From Dictyoglomus sp. NZ13-RE01 (GTDB lineage Bacteria > Dictyoglomota > Dictyoglomia > Dictyoglomales > Dictyoglomaceae), in NCBI GenBank assembly GCA_002878375.1, contig NIRF01000009.1, positions 23,404 to 87,403 on the forward strand: a stretch of 64,000 bases of DNA. Reading direction: 5' to 3'. Of the stretch, positions 38,734 to 47,262 are shown piece by piece. A program made the translations under genes and the position numbers. The notes under the pieces are model-generated. The model searched no databases. It was not told the DNA's origin and was given only the letters and a program-made list of their open reading frames with translations. Numbering within the stretch: position 1 is the stretch's first letter; each line of letters starts with the position of its first letter.

Positions 38734-39623
38734 AAGAGCCAGATAAATACAAAAAGTTAGGATTTAACAGCCTTGATGAATATGCAAATTACTTTTTTAG
38801 TACCCTTCTTCCAAGCAATAAAACTTATGAATATTTTGTAGATTGGGAAAAGGTCAAAGAGAACATATTTAGATATCTCAATGAAATATCATTATTAAAT
38901 ACTCTTTCTCGGGTTCCTTCTAATCAGAGAAAAGAAAGGTTTATAGAAATAATAAAGGAATATCCAAGGGTAGTTAAAGTAATTCCGGTACTTATTGCGG
39001 AAAGAATAAAAAATTCCCATATAGATATTTTTGATCCTGATTTAGAGGAACTTATTAGGATAGATTTAGATATTAATAATATTGATGAAACTTCCCTTCA
39101 AAAAATAACAGAATTTGTTGAGAAGGTAGGGGTATTGGCTCTATTCTCAGAGATAAAGGATTTATATGATTATCTAATGGGTGTAGAAGTGGGTATTGAT
39201 ACAAATGCAAGGAAAAATAGAAGTGGAAAGATTTTTGAAGATATGGTAGAGGGAAAGCTAAGAAAAATTCTTAGATCTTATAAAATATTAAGGAATGATA
39301 CAAATTTTTCATTATATAAACAACATACAAAATTCAAGACTAAAACTCATGATTTTACTATTTATAAAGATAATTTAGAAAGACCAATAGCAATTGTTGA
39401 GTGCAGTTTTTATAATATATCAGGGAGTAAGGAAATATCTATATCAGAAAGTTATGAAGAATTATCTAATTTAGCAAGAAATCTAAATATCTCCTTCATA
39501 TGGGTTACCGATGGTCCTGCTTGGATTAAAATGAAAGGACAAATTCTCCATTCTATTAGAAATATTGATTGGATTTTGAATTACAAAATGCTGGAATTAA
39601 TAAAATTCATCGTGGAAAAATAA
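38727..39623 (+). CDS. Type II restriction endonuclease, DpnII-like family
   Basis: The 298-residue protein shows the DpnII-family stretch LMGVEVGIDTNARKNRSGK near residue 150. The probable PD-(D/E)xK core follows at KTHDFTIYKDN and IAIVECSFYNISGSKEIS (residues 210-240). The Glu-x-Ser form replaces Glu-x-Lys or Glu-x-Asn seen elsewhere, as in DpnII itself where related spacing occurs. DpnII cuts GATC, but members of this family can differ, so specificity is open. It is translationally coupled to the methyltransferase. Confidence 0.72.
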   Translation: MVKEPDKYKKLGFNSLDEYANYFFSTLLPSNKTYEYFVDWEKVKENIFRYLNEISLLNTLSRVPSNQRKERFIEIIKEYPRVVKVIPVLIAERIKNSHIDIFDPDLEELIRIDLDINNIDETSLQKITEFVEKVGVLALFSEIKDLYDYLMGVEVGIDTNARKNRSGKIFEDMVEGKLRKILRSYKILRNDTNFSLYKQHTKFKTKTHDFTIYKDNLERPIAIVECSFYNISGSKEISISESYEELSNLARNLNISFIWVTDGPAWIKMKGQILHSIRNIDWILNYKMLELIKFIVEK

Positions 39624-39642
39624 AGGCACTCTATCTCTCTAT

Positions 39643-39671
39643 TTGAATTATTTTTTAGAAATAGTTATAAT
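39643..39671 (+). promoter_or_regulatory. Promoter for the phosphotriesterase-like gene
   Basis: TTGAAT (39643-39648), a 17-base spacer and TATAAT (39666-39671) lie 21 bases before the ATG, with an AAAGGGTG ribosome site between. Confidence 0.7.
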
Positions 39672-39692
39672 ACTCAAAAAGGGTGAATTTTT

Positions 39693-40616
39693 ATGATAAT
39701 GACTGTGAGAGGGAAAATAGAGGATGATGATTTGGGGAAAACCCTAATTCATGAGCACATCTTGGTAGATTTTAGAGGAGCAGAGTTTAGCAAGGATAAG
39801 GGATATTTTATAGATGAGGTTGTTGAGATAGTTCTTCCCTATTTATTAGAGATAAAAGAATTGGGTTATAAGACTTTTGTAGATTGTACTCCTGCTTATA
39901 TCGGAAGGGATCCAGAATTACTTTTAAAGCTTTCTAATATGTCAGGCTTGAATATTATTACAAATACAGGATTTTATTGTGCAGGAAATGATAAATATAT
40001 TCCGAGATTTGCCTATGATATGACTGAGAAGGAAATTTCTAACATTTGGATAGAAGAATGGAAGAATGGTATAAATGGGAGTGTCAGACCTGGGTTCATA
40101 AAAATTGGTGTTGACCCAGGACCATTGAGAGAAATAGAGAAGAAAATTGTGAAAAGTGCTTGTCTTACCTATCATGAGACAGGGCTTACTATAGCATGCC
40201 ATACAGGAGAAGCTCAATGTGCTTTGGAGGTTTTGTCTATTATAAAAGATTATGATGTTCCCACTTCTTCTCTGATCATAGTTCATGCGGATGGTATAGA
40301 AAAAGAGGTTATATGGAATTTGGCAGAGGAAGGGTGTTTTATAGAGTTTGATTCAGTTGGAGGAAGACCTTTAGAATACCATGTTGATTTAATTAGAAAG
40401 GCTGTAGAAAAAGGGGTTGAAGATAGGCTTTTGATCTCTCATGATGCAGGTTGGTATAATGTTGGAGAAAAGGATGGAGGTAAAGAAAGGTTTAGACCCT
40501 ACACAACCATTGAGAAAGAACTTATTCCAGAGCTTGAAAAATATTTTTCTAAGGCTCTTTCTCAAAAGTTATTAATAGATAATCCCAAGAGGGCTCTCTC
40601 TATTAAAAAACAATAG
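39693..40616 (+). CDS. Phosphotriesterase-related metal-dependent hydrolase (Php/PLL type)
   Basis: The 307-residue amidohydrolase-superfamily enzyme has the metal-binding HEH (His20, His22), the bridging Lys137 in FIKIGVDPG that is carboxylated in the family, TGEAQ, VHADG and the Asp of LISHDAGWYN. Homologues hydrolyse lactones or phosphotriesters; the natural substrate is not known. It has its own promoter and precedes a pseudopilin gene by nine bases. Confidence 0.83.
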   Translation: MIMTVRGKIEDDDLGKTLIHEHILVDFRGAEFSKDKGYFIDEVVEIVLPYLLEIKELGYKTFVDCTPAYIGRDPELLLKLSNMSGLNIITNTGFYCAGNDKYIPRFAYDMTEKEISNIWIEEWKNGINGSVRPGFIKIGVDPGPLREIEKKIVKSACLTYHETGLTIACHTGEAQCALEVLSIIKDYDVPTSSLIIVHADGIEKEVIWNLAEEGCFIEFDSVGGRPLEYHVDLIRKAVEKGVEDRLLISHDAGWYNVGEKDGGKERFRPYTTIEKELIPELEKYFSKALSQKLLIDNPKRALSIKKQ

Positions 40617-40625
40617 GGGGAATTT

Positions 40626-41039
40626 ATGAGAGATGGATTTACTTTATTAGAGGTTTTGGTAGTAATCTTGATTTTAGGAATCTTATCCGCAATTGCCCTT
40701 CCTTTATATTTTGATGCTATTCATCAGGCAAAAAGAAATGCACAGCTTCATAACATGAAACTAATAAAAGAAGGGTTAGAAATTTACAAGTTAAAGTACA
40801 AAACTTATTCCCAAGACGCATGGGCTTTTACTACGTATTTTCTATATAATAGTGAATATTTTTCTGAAACCTTGATTTGTCCATACAATAACAAACCCTA
40901 TCAAGCTATTCAATGGCAACCTTCTTATACTAATTGGGATGATATTTGGAATTGGGTAGAGGCGAGTAATAATTATCAAAATATTTATTATAAGTTAGAG
41001 GAAAGTGGAAATTATGCCTTAACTTATTATTCCCGCTAA
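40626..41039 (+). CDS. Orphan type IV pilin/pseudopilin-like protein
   Basis: The 137-residue protein begins MRDGFTLLEVLVVILILGIL, a textbook prepilin peptidase site (cut after Gly4) with Phe1, Glu5 and the hydrophobic assembly helix. The rest (KLKYKTYSQDAWAFTTYFLYN, CPYNNKPYQAIQW) resembles major pseudopilins of the GspG class. No pilus or secretion genes are beside it, so machinery must be elsewhere. It follows the hydrolase gene closely and may be co-transcribed. Confidence 0.78.
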   Translation: MRDGFTLLEVLVVILILGILSAIALPLYFDAIHQAKRNAQLHNMKLIKEGLEIYKLKYKTYSQDAWAFTTYFLYNSEYFSETLICPYNNKPYQAIQWQPSYTNWDDIWNWVEASNNYQNIYYKLEESGNYALTYYSR

Positions 41040-41088
41040 GCTTTTTATGTTATAATCAAAAAAAACATCTCGTTTTGTGGAGGGATTT

Positions 41089-43521
41089 ATGGAGTTGCTT
41101 GATCTTAATGGAGGATGGCTTTTTAAGAGGAAAGATGATTCTAAATGGTATTCTGCAAAAGTGCCAGGATGTGTGCATCTTGATCTATTAGAGAATGATT
41201 TAATCCCTGATCCTTTTATTGGGCTAAATGAATTAGAGGTTAGATGGGTAGAAGAGGAAGATTGGATCTATAGAAAAACTTTTAATCTTGATAAAAAATT
41301 TCTTGAATTCCCCAATTTAGAGCTTTATTTTGAAGGTCTTGATACTTTTTCTGAGATCTTTTTGAATGGACAAAAGGTTGGAGAAACTGACAATATGTTT
41401 ATTCCATGGAGTTTCAACATTAAGCCCTATGTGAAAGAAGGAGAAAATACATTAGAAGTGCTTTTCCACTCACCTAAAAGGGTATTGGAAGAAAGGGCTA
41501 AGAATTATCCAGTAGAGTTAAGAGGGGGAGAATTTGCACCTCGTGTATTTGGAAGAAAAGCCCAGTATTCTTTTGGTTGGGATTGGGGACCAAGACTTGC
41601 CACCTCTGGTATATGGAGACCTGTTTATATAAGGGCTTGGAGGAAGGCAAGGATCAGAGATATATGGATTCCTGTAGGGATCATGGAGGGAAGAGCCCAA
41701 ATTAATTTGGAACTTGAGATGGAGCTCCAGGAGAATGCTACTATAGATGTGCCACTAAGAATTTCTTTAGATAAGCCTATTTTAGATAAAAAGTTGAGAT
41801 TTACTCTTCCAGAAGGAAGGATCATTGTAAAAATACCTTTGATTATAGAAAATCCAAAACTTTGGTATCCCAATGGATATGGAGATCAACCCATTTATAC
41901 TCTTCAGTTGGTTTTAGTAGATGAGAAGGGAGAGATCTTAGATAGGAAAGAGCAGAAGTTTGCTATAAGGAAGGTAGATTTAGTAACTCAAGATCAAAAT
42001 GATGAAAGTTGTTTTACTTTTTATGTGAATGATATTCCCATATTTGCAAAAGGAGCCAATTGGATTCCTTCAGACTCCTTTATTCCCCGCTTAAAAGAAA
42101 AAGATTATGAGGAGCTACTTTTAAGGGCGAAGGAAATTGGAGTTAATATGCTTAGGGTTTGGGGCGGAGGAATCTATGAGAATGAGATCTTCTATGATTT
42201 ATGTGACAAGTTAGGGATAATGGTATGGCAGGACTTTATGTTTGCCTGTGCAGAATATCCAGAGGATGAGGAATTTCTAAAGAAGGTAGAAGAAGAGGCA
42301 GAGATCATCATAAAAAAGTTGAGAAATCACCCTTCAATTGTGATTTGGTGCGGAAATAATGAGAATGATTGGGGCTTTTATGCCCATTGGTGGGGAGAAA
42401 GAGAAAAGTTCTGGGGAGAGATCATTTATCATAAGGTTCTTCCTGATGTTTGTGCCAGGCTTGATTTAACGAGACCCTATTGGCCAAGTAGTCCCTATGG
42501 AGGAAAAGATCCAAATAGTGAAAAGGAAGGAGATAGGCATAATTGGATAGTTTGGGCAGGATGGCAAGATTATAAAGGTTACTTAAAAGATAATGGAAAG
42601 TTTATAAGTGAGTTTGGTTTTCAGGCGCCTCCTCATAAGGAAACTATTATTGATTTTCTCTCATCTCTTGATGAATATTATCCTCAAAGTATGGAGATGG
42701 AATTTCATAACAAGCAGATAAATGGCACAGAAAGGATCATAAGATTTTTGGCAGAGCATTTCCCTATCACATCAGATATGGAAGATTATATATATCTTAC
42801 TCAGATAGTACAGGGCTTGGCAGTGAAAACTGGAATGGAACATTGGAGAAGCAATAAGTTTAATACATCAGGAGCTTTAGTGTGGCAATGGAATGATTGT
42901 TGGCCTGTAGTCTCATGGAGCATTATAGACTACTATAAGAGGGAGAAGCCTGCTTATTACTTTTTAAAGAGGGCATTGAAAGATATAAAGGTCACAATTA
43001 AAGAAAATAAGGGAGAGATCATCATCTATGGAATAAATGATACTTTAAAGGATTTTGAAGGAAAGCTTAAAATAGATGTTTTAAGCTTTAGAGGCGGAAG
43101 GAAAAGAAGCTATACCGTTAATTGTACTATACCTGCAAATAGTAGTATAAAAGTTTTCTCCTTTAGGTATAAACCTCAAGTTTATAATGAGTTTATTGTT
43201 GTAAGGCTTATTAAGGATGGAGAGATTGTAGATAGAAATGAGTATTTCTTTGCGGAATTTAAACATTTGAAGCTTCCTAAGGCAGAAGTTGAGTATGAGA
43301 TAAGGAAACAAAAGGATGAGTATGTTATAAGGCTTAATTCAAAAGTAACTGCATTATTTGTAGCCTTAGAGCTTGATGGAGCAAAATGGGAGGATAATTA
43401 CTTCCATCTTTATCCGAAAGAGGATTATGAGGTTAGATTCAAAACTTCAAAGGATTTAAAATATGTGAAGGATAATTTAAAGATAAGATGGTATAATTCT
43501 AAGAAAATTAGGAGGAGGTAA
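41089..43521 (+). CDS. Beta-mannosidase, glycoside hydrolase family 2
   Basis: The 810-residue cytoplasmic enzyme has the GH2 layout: sugar-binding N-terminus (WLFKRKDDSKWYSAKVPGCVH), immunoglobulin-like part, TIM barrel and C-terminal domains. The acid/base Glu is in WCGNNENDW (about residue 425) and the nucleophile in FISEFGFQAPP (about 508). The motif CGNNEN is typical of beta-mannosidases, which remove mannose from manno-oligosaccharides. I start at ATG 41089 behind GGAGGG instead of the upstream GTG 41077. A TATAAT box is at 41051-41056. Confidence 0.86.
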   Translation: MELLDLNGGWLFKRKDDSKWYSAKVPGCVHLDLLENDLIPDPFIGLNELEVRWVEEEDWIYRKTFNLDKKFLEFPNLELYFEGLDTFSEIFLNGQKVGETDNMFIPWSFNIKPYVKEGENTLEVLFHSPKRVLEERAKNYPVELRGGEFAPRVFGRKAQYSFGWDWGPRLATSGIWRPVYIRAWRKARIRDIWIPVGIMEGRAQINLELEMELQENATIDVPLRISLDKPILDKKLRFTLPEGRIIVKIPLIIENPKLWYPNGYGDQPIYTLQLVLVDEKGEILDRKEQKFAIRKVDLVTQDQNDESCFTFYVNDIPIFAKGANWIPSDSFIPRLKEKDYEELLLRAKEIGVNMLRVWGGGIYENEIFYDLCDKLGIMVWQDFMFACAEYPEDEEFLKKVEEEAEIIIKKLRNHPSIVIWCGNNENDWGFYAHWWGEREKFWGEIIYHKVLPDVCARLDLTRPYWPSSPYGGKDPNSEKEGDRHNWIVWAGWQDYKGYLKDNGKFISEFGFQAPPHKETIIDFLSSLDEYYPQSMEMEFHNKQINGTERIIRFLAEHFPITSDMEDYIYLTQIVQGLAVKTGMEHWRSNKFNTSGALVWQWNDCWPVVSWSIIDYYKREKPAYYFLKRALKDIKVTIKENKGEIIIYGINDTLKDFEGKLKIDVLSFRGGRKRSYTVNCTIPANSSIKVFSFRYKPQVYNEFIVVRLIKDGEIVDRNEYFFAEFKHLKLPKAEVEYEIRKQKDEYVIRLNSKVTALFVALELDGAKWEDNYFHLYPKEDYEVRFKTSKDLKYVKDNLKIRWYNSKKIRRR

Positions 43522-43522
43522 A

Positions 43523-44047
43523 ATGAGAAAATATATAATACCTATTTTTTTAATCCTTTTTCTTCTAAGTTTTGCCTTTGCAGAGACAAAAGCCTATGTG
43601 GATGAGAAAAATGGTTTTTCCATTGTTCCACCTGAGGGCTGGGAGGTATTAGAAGGAAGTCCATATAGAGTTGCTGTTATATTTAGAGGACCTATAAATT
43701 TTGGTTTTGCAACTAATATAAACATTGGGGTGACTCCTGTTGAAGGTCTCAGCGATGAAGATTTTTATTCTAATATTGATAGCTTTTTAGAAGCAGTTTT
43801 AGAAGAGCTCTCTGCAAGTTTCGATTCCTTTAATATAGTTTCCCAGAAAGAAATATTAGTAAATAATCTTAAGGCTTATGAAATAGAATATACTTTTGAA
43901 TATCAGATATTTTCTCTAAAGCAGAAACAAGTTTACATATTTAAGAATGGCAAACTTTATGCTATTACTTTTACTTCCACCACAGCAAATTATGATCAAT
44001 ATCTTCCCATATTTGAGGATGCTCTTCAAACCTTTAATATATTGTAA
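43523..44047 (+). CDS. Secreted PsbP/DcrB-like protein
   Basis: This 174-residue protein has a signal peptide ([18 protein letters not shown]) and a PsbP-like fold outline: [20 protein letters not shown] and a C-terminal [23 protein letters not shown]. Such proteins are found outside the membrane with no general function. It follows the beta-mannosidase by one base behind GGAGGAGG, so the two are co-translated. Confidence 0.65.
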   Translation: MRKYIIPIFLILFLLSFAFAETKAYVDEKNGFSIVPPEGWEVLEGSPYRVAVIFRGPINFGFATNINIGVTPVEGLSDEDFYSNIDSFLEAVLEELSASFDSFNIVSQKEILVNNLKAYEIEYTFEYQIFSLKQKQVYIFKNGKLYAITFTSTTANYDQYLPIFEDALQTFNIL

Positions 44048-44067
44048 AATTTGAGGAGGGATTAGAT

Positions 44068-45276
44068 TTGATAAAGGTTAAAAATCCGATTGTAGAATTA
44101 GATGGGGATGAAATGGCAAGGGTTATGTGGCACATGATAAAGAAAGAGCTCATTTTCCCCTATCTGGACATTCCTATTAAATATTTTGATTTGGGTATAG
44201 AAAATAGGGATAAGACTGATGATCAGGTTACCTTAGAGGCGGCTAAAGCGATTAAGGAGTATAAAGTTGGAGTTAAGTGTGCCACAATAACACCTGATGC
44301 AGAAAGAGTAAAAGAATATAATTTAAAAAGGGCTTGGAAAAGTCCTAATGCAACTATAAGAGCTTACTTAGATGGTACAGTCTTTAGAAAACCTATCATT
44401 GTTAAAAACATTCCTCCCTTTGTAAGAACATGGAAAAAGCCCATAATAATTGGTAGGCATGCCTATGGAGATATTTACAGTGCCTTTGAGTATAAAGTGG
44501 AGGGAGAAAAGGAATTAAAGGTTCTTCTTAGTAATGGAGGAGAAGAGACTCATATTGTGCATAAATTTGATGGAAATGGTGTATTTATGGTCCTCCATAA
44601 TACAGAAAAATCCATTAGGAGTTTTGCAAGGTCATGTATAAATTATGCTCTAAGTGAAAAAGTGGATCTTTGGTTTTCCGCTAAAGATACTATATCTAAG
44701 GTATACCATGGTTATTTTAAGGAGATTTTTCAGGAAGAGGTAGATAAAAGAAAAGAGGATTTTGAAAAAGTAGGAATAAGTTATAGATATTTTTTAATAG
44801 ATGATGCAGTAGCACAGATCATTAAACATGAGGGTGGAATTTTGTGGGCATGTATGAACTACGAGGGAGATGTAATGTCAGATATGATAGCAGCAGGTTT
44901 TGGAAGCTTAGGACTTATGACTTCTGTTTTGGTTTCTCCTGAAGGAGAGTTTGAGTTTGAGGCAGCCCATGGAACTGTTAGAAGGCATTATTACGAATAT
45001 TTAAAAGGAAATCCTACTTCTACAAATCCAACCGCCTCAATTTTTGCGTGGACAGGAGGTATAAGAAAAAGGGGAGAATTAGATAATACAAAAGAAGTAT
45101 GTGATTTTGCGGATAAGTTAGAAAGGGCTGTTATTGAGACCATAGAAAGTGGTATAATGACAAAGGATATTCAGCCATTAGCAGAGCCCAAAGTGGAAAG
45201 ATATGTATACACAGAAGAGTTTATTAAGAGGGTTAAAGAGCGTTTGGAAGAGAAACTGTTGCAATCCAAGAAATGA
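44068..45276 (+). CDS. icd: NADP-type isocitrate dehydrogenase
   Basis: The 402-residue enzyme begins at TTG behind GAGGAGGG with [20 protein letters not shown], the start of the Thermotoga/eukaryote-type isocitrate dehydrogenases. It has [31 protein letters not shown] and the Asp-containing [13 protein letters not shown] and [11 protein letters not shown]. It converts isocitrate to 2-oxoglutarate, feeding the glutamine synthetase reaction encoded elsewhere in the window. Its last 25 bases overlap the frame of a ferritin remnant, so the C-terminus may be altered. Confidence 0.88.
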   Translation: MIKVKNPIVELDGDEMARVMWHMIKKELIFPYLDIPIKYFDLGIENRDKTDDQVTLEAAKAIKEYKVGVKCATITPDAERVKEYNLKRAWKSPNATIRAYLDGTVFRKPIIVKNIPPFVRTWKKPIIIGRHAYGDIYSAFEYKVEGEKELKVLLSNGGEETHIVHKFDGNGVFMVLHNTEKSIRSFARSCINYALSEKVDLWFSAKDTISKVYHGYFKEIFQEEVDKRKEDFEKVGISYRYFLIDDAVAQIIKHEGGILWACMNYEGDVMSDMIAAGFGSLGLMTSVLVSPEGEFEFEAAHGTVRRHYYEYLKGNPTSTNPTASIFAWTGGIRKRGELDNTKEVCDFADKLERAVIETIESGIMTKDIQPLAEPKVERYVYTEEFIKRVKERLEEKLLQSKK

Positions 45277-45435
45277 AACATGCAGAAAAAATATTTGTTG
45301 GAAAAACTTTAAAGGAAATGTTGGAACAAGATAAGAAAGATGAGAGATATTACTACTGCCAAAATATTTGAGGACATTCTTGAGGAAGAAGAAGATCATC
45401 ACGATACCTTTACAAGTCTCTTAGAAGAAGTTTAA
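45252..45435 (+). pseudogene. Bacterioferritin/ferritin-like gene remnant
   Basis: One frame reads [14 protein letters not shown], then VGKTLKEMLEQDKKDERYY up to a stop. A shifted frame then reads TAKIFEDILEEEEDHHDTF and a few residues to the stop at 45435. These are pieces of the bacterioferritin helices in order, with internal deletions and a frameshift: KHAEK is helix B, and the Glu-rich ILEEEEDHH is the C-terminal ferroxidase helix. It begins inside the end of icd. Confidence 0.65.
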
Positions 45436-45600
45436 AAATAAATTCAAGCCTATTGTACGTAGACCCATAATTTCTTGTCTTTGGGGGTGGGGTTAATTCC
45501 TTTAATTTCAAAGAGCTTAGATAGAGTTACAAAAAATTTTGTAGAAAGTCTCGTCCTTTCAGGTGGGGATGAATGCAATTATTGAAAATGAGAACCGAAA

Positions 45601-45663
45601 ATGAATACCTACAAATCAACACGACATGCTAAGTTTCTAAAAGACCCTGAAGTAAGAAGGTAG
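45601..45663 (+). pseudogene. tnpA remnant of element 1
   Basis: The 20-codon frame MNTYKSTRHAKFLKDPEVRR begins like IS200-type Y1 transposases (MNxYKxTRHxxxLL) and then stops, because nearly the whole gene has been deleted. The catalytic HUH and Tyr residues are gone, so the element cannot move on its own. Confidence 0.6.
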
Positions 45664-45669
45664 AGGAAG

Positions 45670-46920
45670 ATGGATAAGACATATATTGTGCCAGTTACAG
45701 AAGAGTATCAAAACCTTGCAAAACAACTTTCCCAGCAGTCTGGAAAAATCTACTCCAAAGCTGTAAGTTTTCTGAAACGAATGAATAAAAAAGCCATAAA
45801 GATTTCAAGAAAGACATTTGACAGATACATGGAATGGTGGATACATAAGAAAGGTTTTATACTGCACAGTCAGAGCAAACAGGCGGCATATCAACAAGCA
45901 TGGACAGCATATACTGCAACCCTAAAAAAGGTTAAGAAAACAGAAAAGAAAAATAAAGATGTTTCAAAGATAAGAGTACCATACAAAAGTAAGAAGTACA
46001 ACAAAGTATGTTTTAAAAGCTCAGCGATAAAACAAGAAGGTAGCAATCTAATTTTTTCAAACATGAAAGGAGCAGAAAGGATAGTAATAAAAGTTGAGGA
46101 TTTTGAAGCAAGACCTAAGTATGCAGAACTTATCTACCATAAAGATAAGAACAAGTATTATATGCATGTAGTAGTAGAATTTCCAAAAAAGCAGGTAAAC
46201 TCTGAAAAAGCCCAAACAATTGCAATAGATCTTGGTATAATACATCCGATGACATGCTTTGATGGGAAACGAGTAACAATATACAATGGTGGAATTTTGA
46301 ATTCGCTGATAAGATACAGAAACAAGAAACTTGGGGAGATACAAAACAAACTGTCCAAATGCAAGAAAGGCTCAAAGAGATGGAAAAGACTCCAGAGAGC
46401 CAAGAGAAAAATTTTAAAGAAAATCAGAAATCAAATCAGGGATGTATTGGAAAAATATACATCCCATTTGATAGGGTATTGTGTGAAAAATAACATAGGA
46501 ACAATTGTGATAGGTGATTTAAAAGGTATAAGAAATGAAGCGAAGTATGGGAAGGTAGCAAATCAGAAAATTCATCAATGGATGTTTAGAAAAGTGGCAA
46601 GAAGGATAGGAGAGAAAGCAGGGTTTGTAGGGATAGATATTGTGTATGTAAAGGAGAATGGCACATCACAAGTTTGTCCTGTATGCGGAAGTAAAAACAA
46701 ACCACGAAACAGGAACTATGAATGCGGAGAATGTGGATTTAGGTACCACAGGGACGGAGTTGGGGCTATAAACATCTACAAAAAGTATACAGGGATAAAA
46801 TTCCTGGTAGTAGGGCGATTGGCCTGCCCCACAGGTGTGAGATTCAGATGGCACCTGCGTTGCCCAGTAGAATGGAACACCCATCCGTGGATGAGAAATT
46901 CTGCTGGGAAGACAGCCTGA
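45670..46920 (+). CDS. tnpB: TnpB RNA-guided nuclease with rearranged RuvC site
   Basis: The 416-residue protein has an N-terminal part similar to TnpB/OrfB, a RuvC-I Asp187 (IAIDLGIIHP), a zinc ribbon (CPVC...CGEC) and RuvC-III Asp362 (YHRDGVGAINIYKKY). The usual RuvC-II Glu is missing: the position reads IVIGDLKG with Gly282. A Glu329 appears 47 residues later in YVKENGTSQVCPVCG. This swap is like that described for Fanzor and some TnpB proteins. Its 3' end and the sequence after it probably encode the guide RNA. The protein looks intact. Confidence 0.85.
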   Translation: MDKTYIVPVTEEYQNLAKQLSQQSGKIYSKAVSFLKRMNKKAIKISRKTFDRYMEWWIHKKGFILHSQSKQAAYQQAWTAYTATLKKVKKTEKKNKDVSKIRVPYKSKKYNKVCFKSSAIKQEGSNLIFSNMKGAERIVIKVEDFEARPKYAELIYHKDKNKYYMHVVVEFPKKQVNSEKAQTIAIDLGIIHPMTCFDGKRVTIYNGGILNSLIRYRNKKLGEIQNKLSKCKKGSKRWKRLQRAKRKILKKIRNQIRDVLEKYTSHLIGYCVKNNIGTIVIGDLKGIRNEAKYGKVANQKIHQWMFRKVARRIGEKAGFVGIDIVYVKENGTSQVCPVCGSKNKPRNRNYECGECGFRYHRDGVGAINIYKKYTGIKFLVVGRLACPTGVRFRWHLRCPVEWNTHPWMRNSAGKTA

Positions 46921-46965
46921 ATCGAGCTGTCAGGAATCCTCGTCTCTGTGAGGCAGAGAGGAGGT

Positions 46966-47262
46966 CAAAAACTTATATCCTTGCTTTAATAATTCAGGAA
47001 TAATTATTTCTAAAGTTTGAGGCGTAGGGTGAGGTATATGCATTCAAACATCAGGTTATTCACAGCGAGATTTGGTGGTCGGAAAAATCTTGGTGTTTGC
47101 CCTGTATACTAAATGGTTACCAAATTCACAGCCAAGTCTTTTTGCTCTTTCTAAGATGGGAGCTGAAATATTATACTTTTCTAAAACATCAAGTACTTTG
47201 GGAGTTAGATCTGGGTCAATACTTGGTCCATCGTCAAAGGTTAGCACTACATATTTAGCATT
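46966..47262 (-). pseudogene. Polysaccharide deacetylase (NodB-type) remnant
   Basis: Read leftward, the frame directly after the rlmI-like stop gives AKYVVLTFDDGPSIDPDLTP and VLDVLEKYNISA, the NodB motif 1. It then jumps to PILERAKRLGCEFGNHLV with about 17 residues missing, and soon stops. A shifted piece HPTPQTLEIIIPELLKQGYK is the family's C-terminal end and runs into the right end of element 1. Signal peptide, middle and active-site parts are lost. Confidence 0.7.

Larger units (their letters stand above)
45541..46966 (+). mobile_element. IS200/IS605-type element 1 (tnpA remnant plus TnpB)
   Basis: Limits are approximate. The left region around 45555-45590 (GTCCTTTCAGGTGGGGATG) resembles the left end of such elements. 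The right end has a hairpin near 46940-46966: CCTCGTCTCTG / CAGAGAGGAGG with one mismatch and a five-base loop. Insertion was accompanied by decay on both sides: a ferritin remnant on the left and a deacetylase remnant on the right. Confidence 0.7.

Noticed and set aside
45252-45276. Calling icd broken by the ferritin remnant
   Set aside because: All catalytic motifs and nearly the full expected length are present; only the last few residues may be altered.
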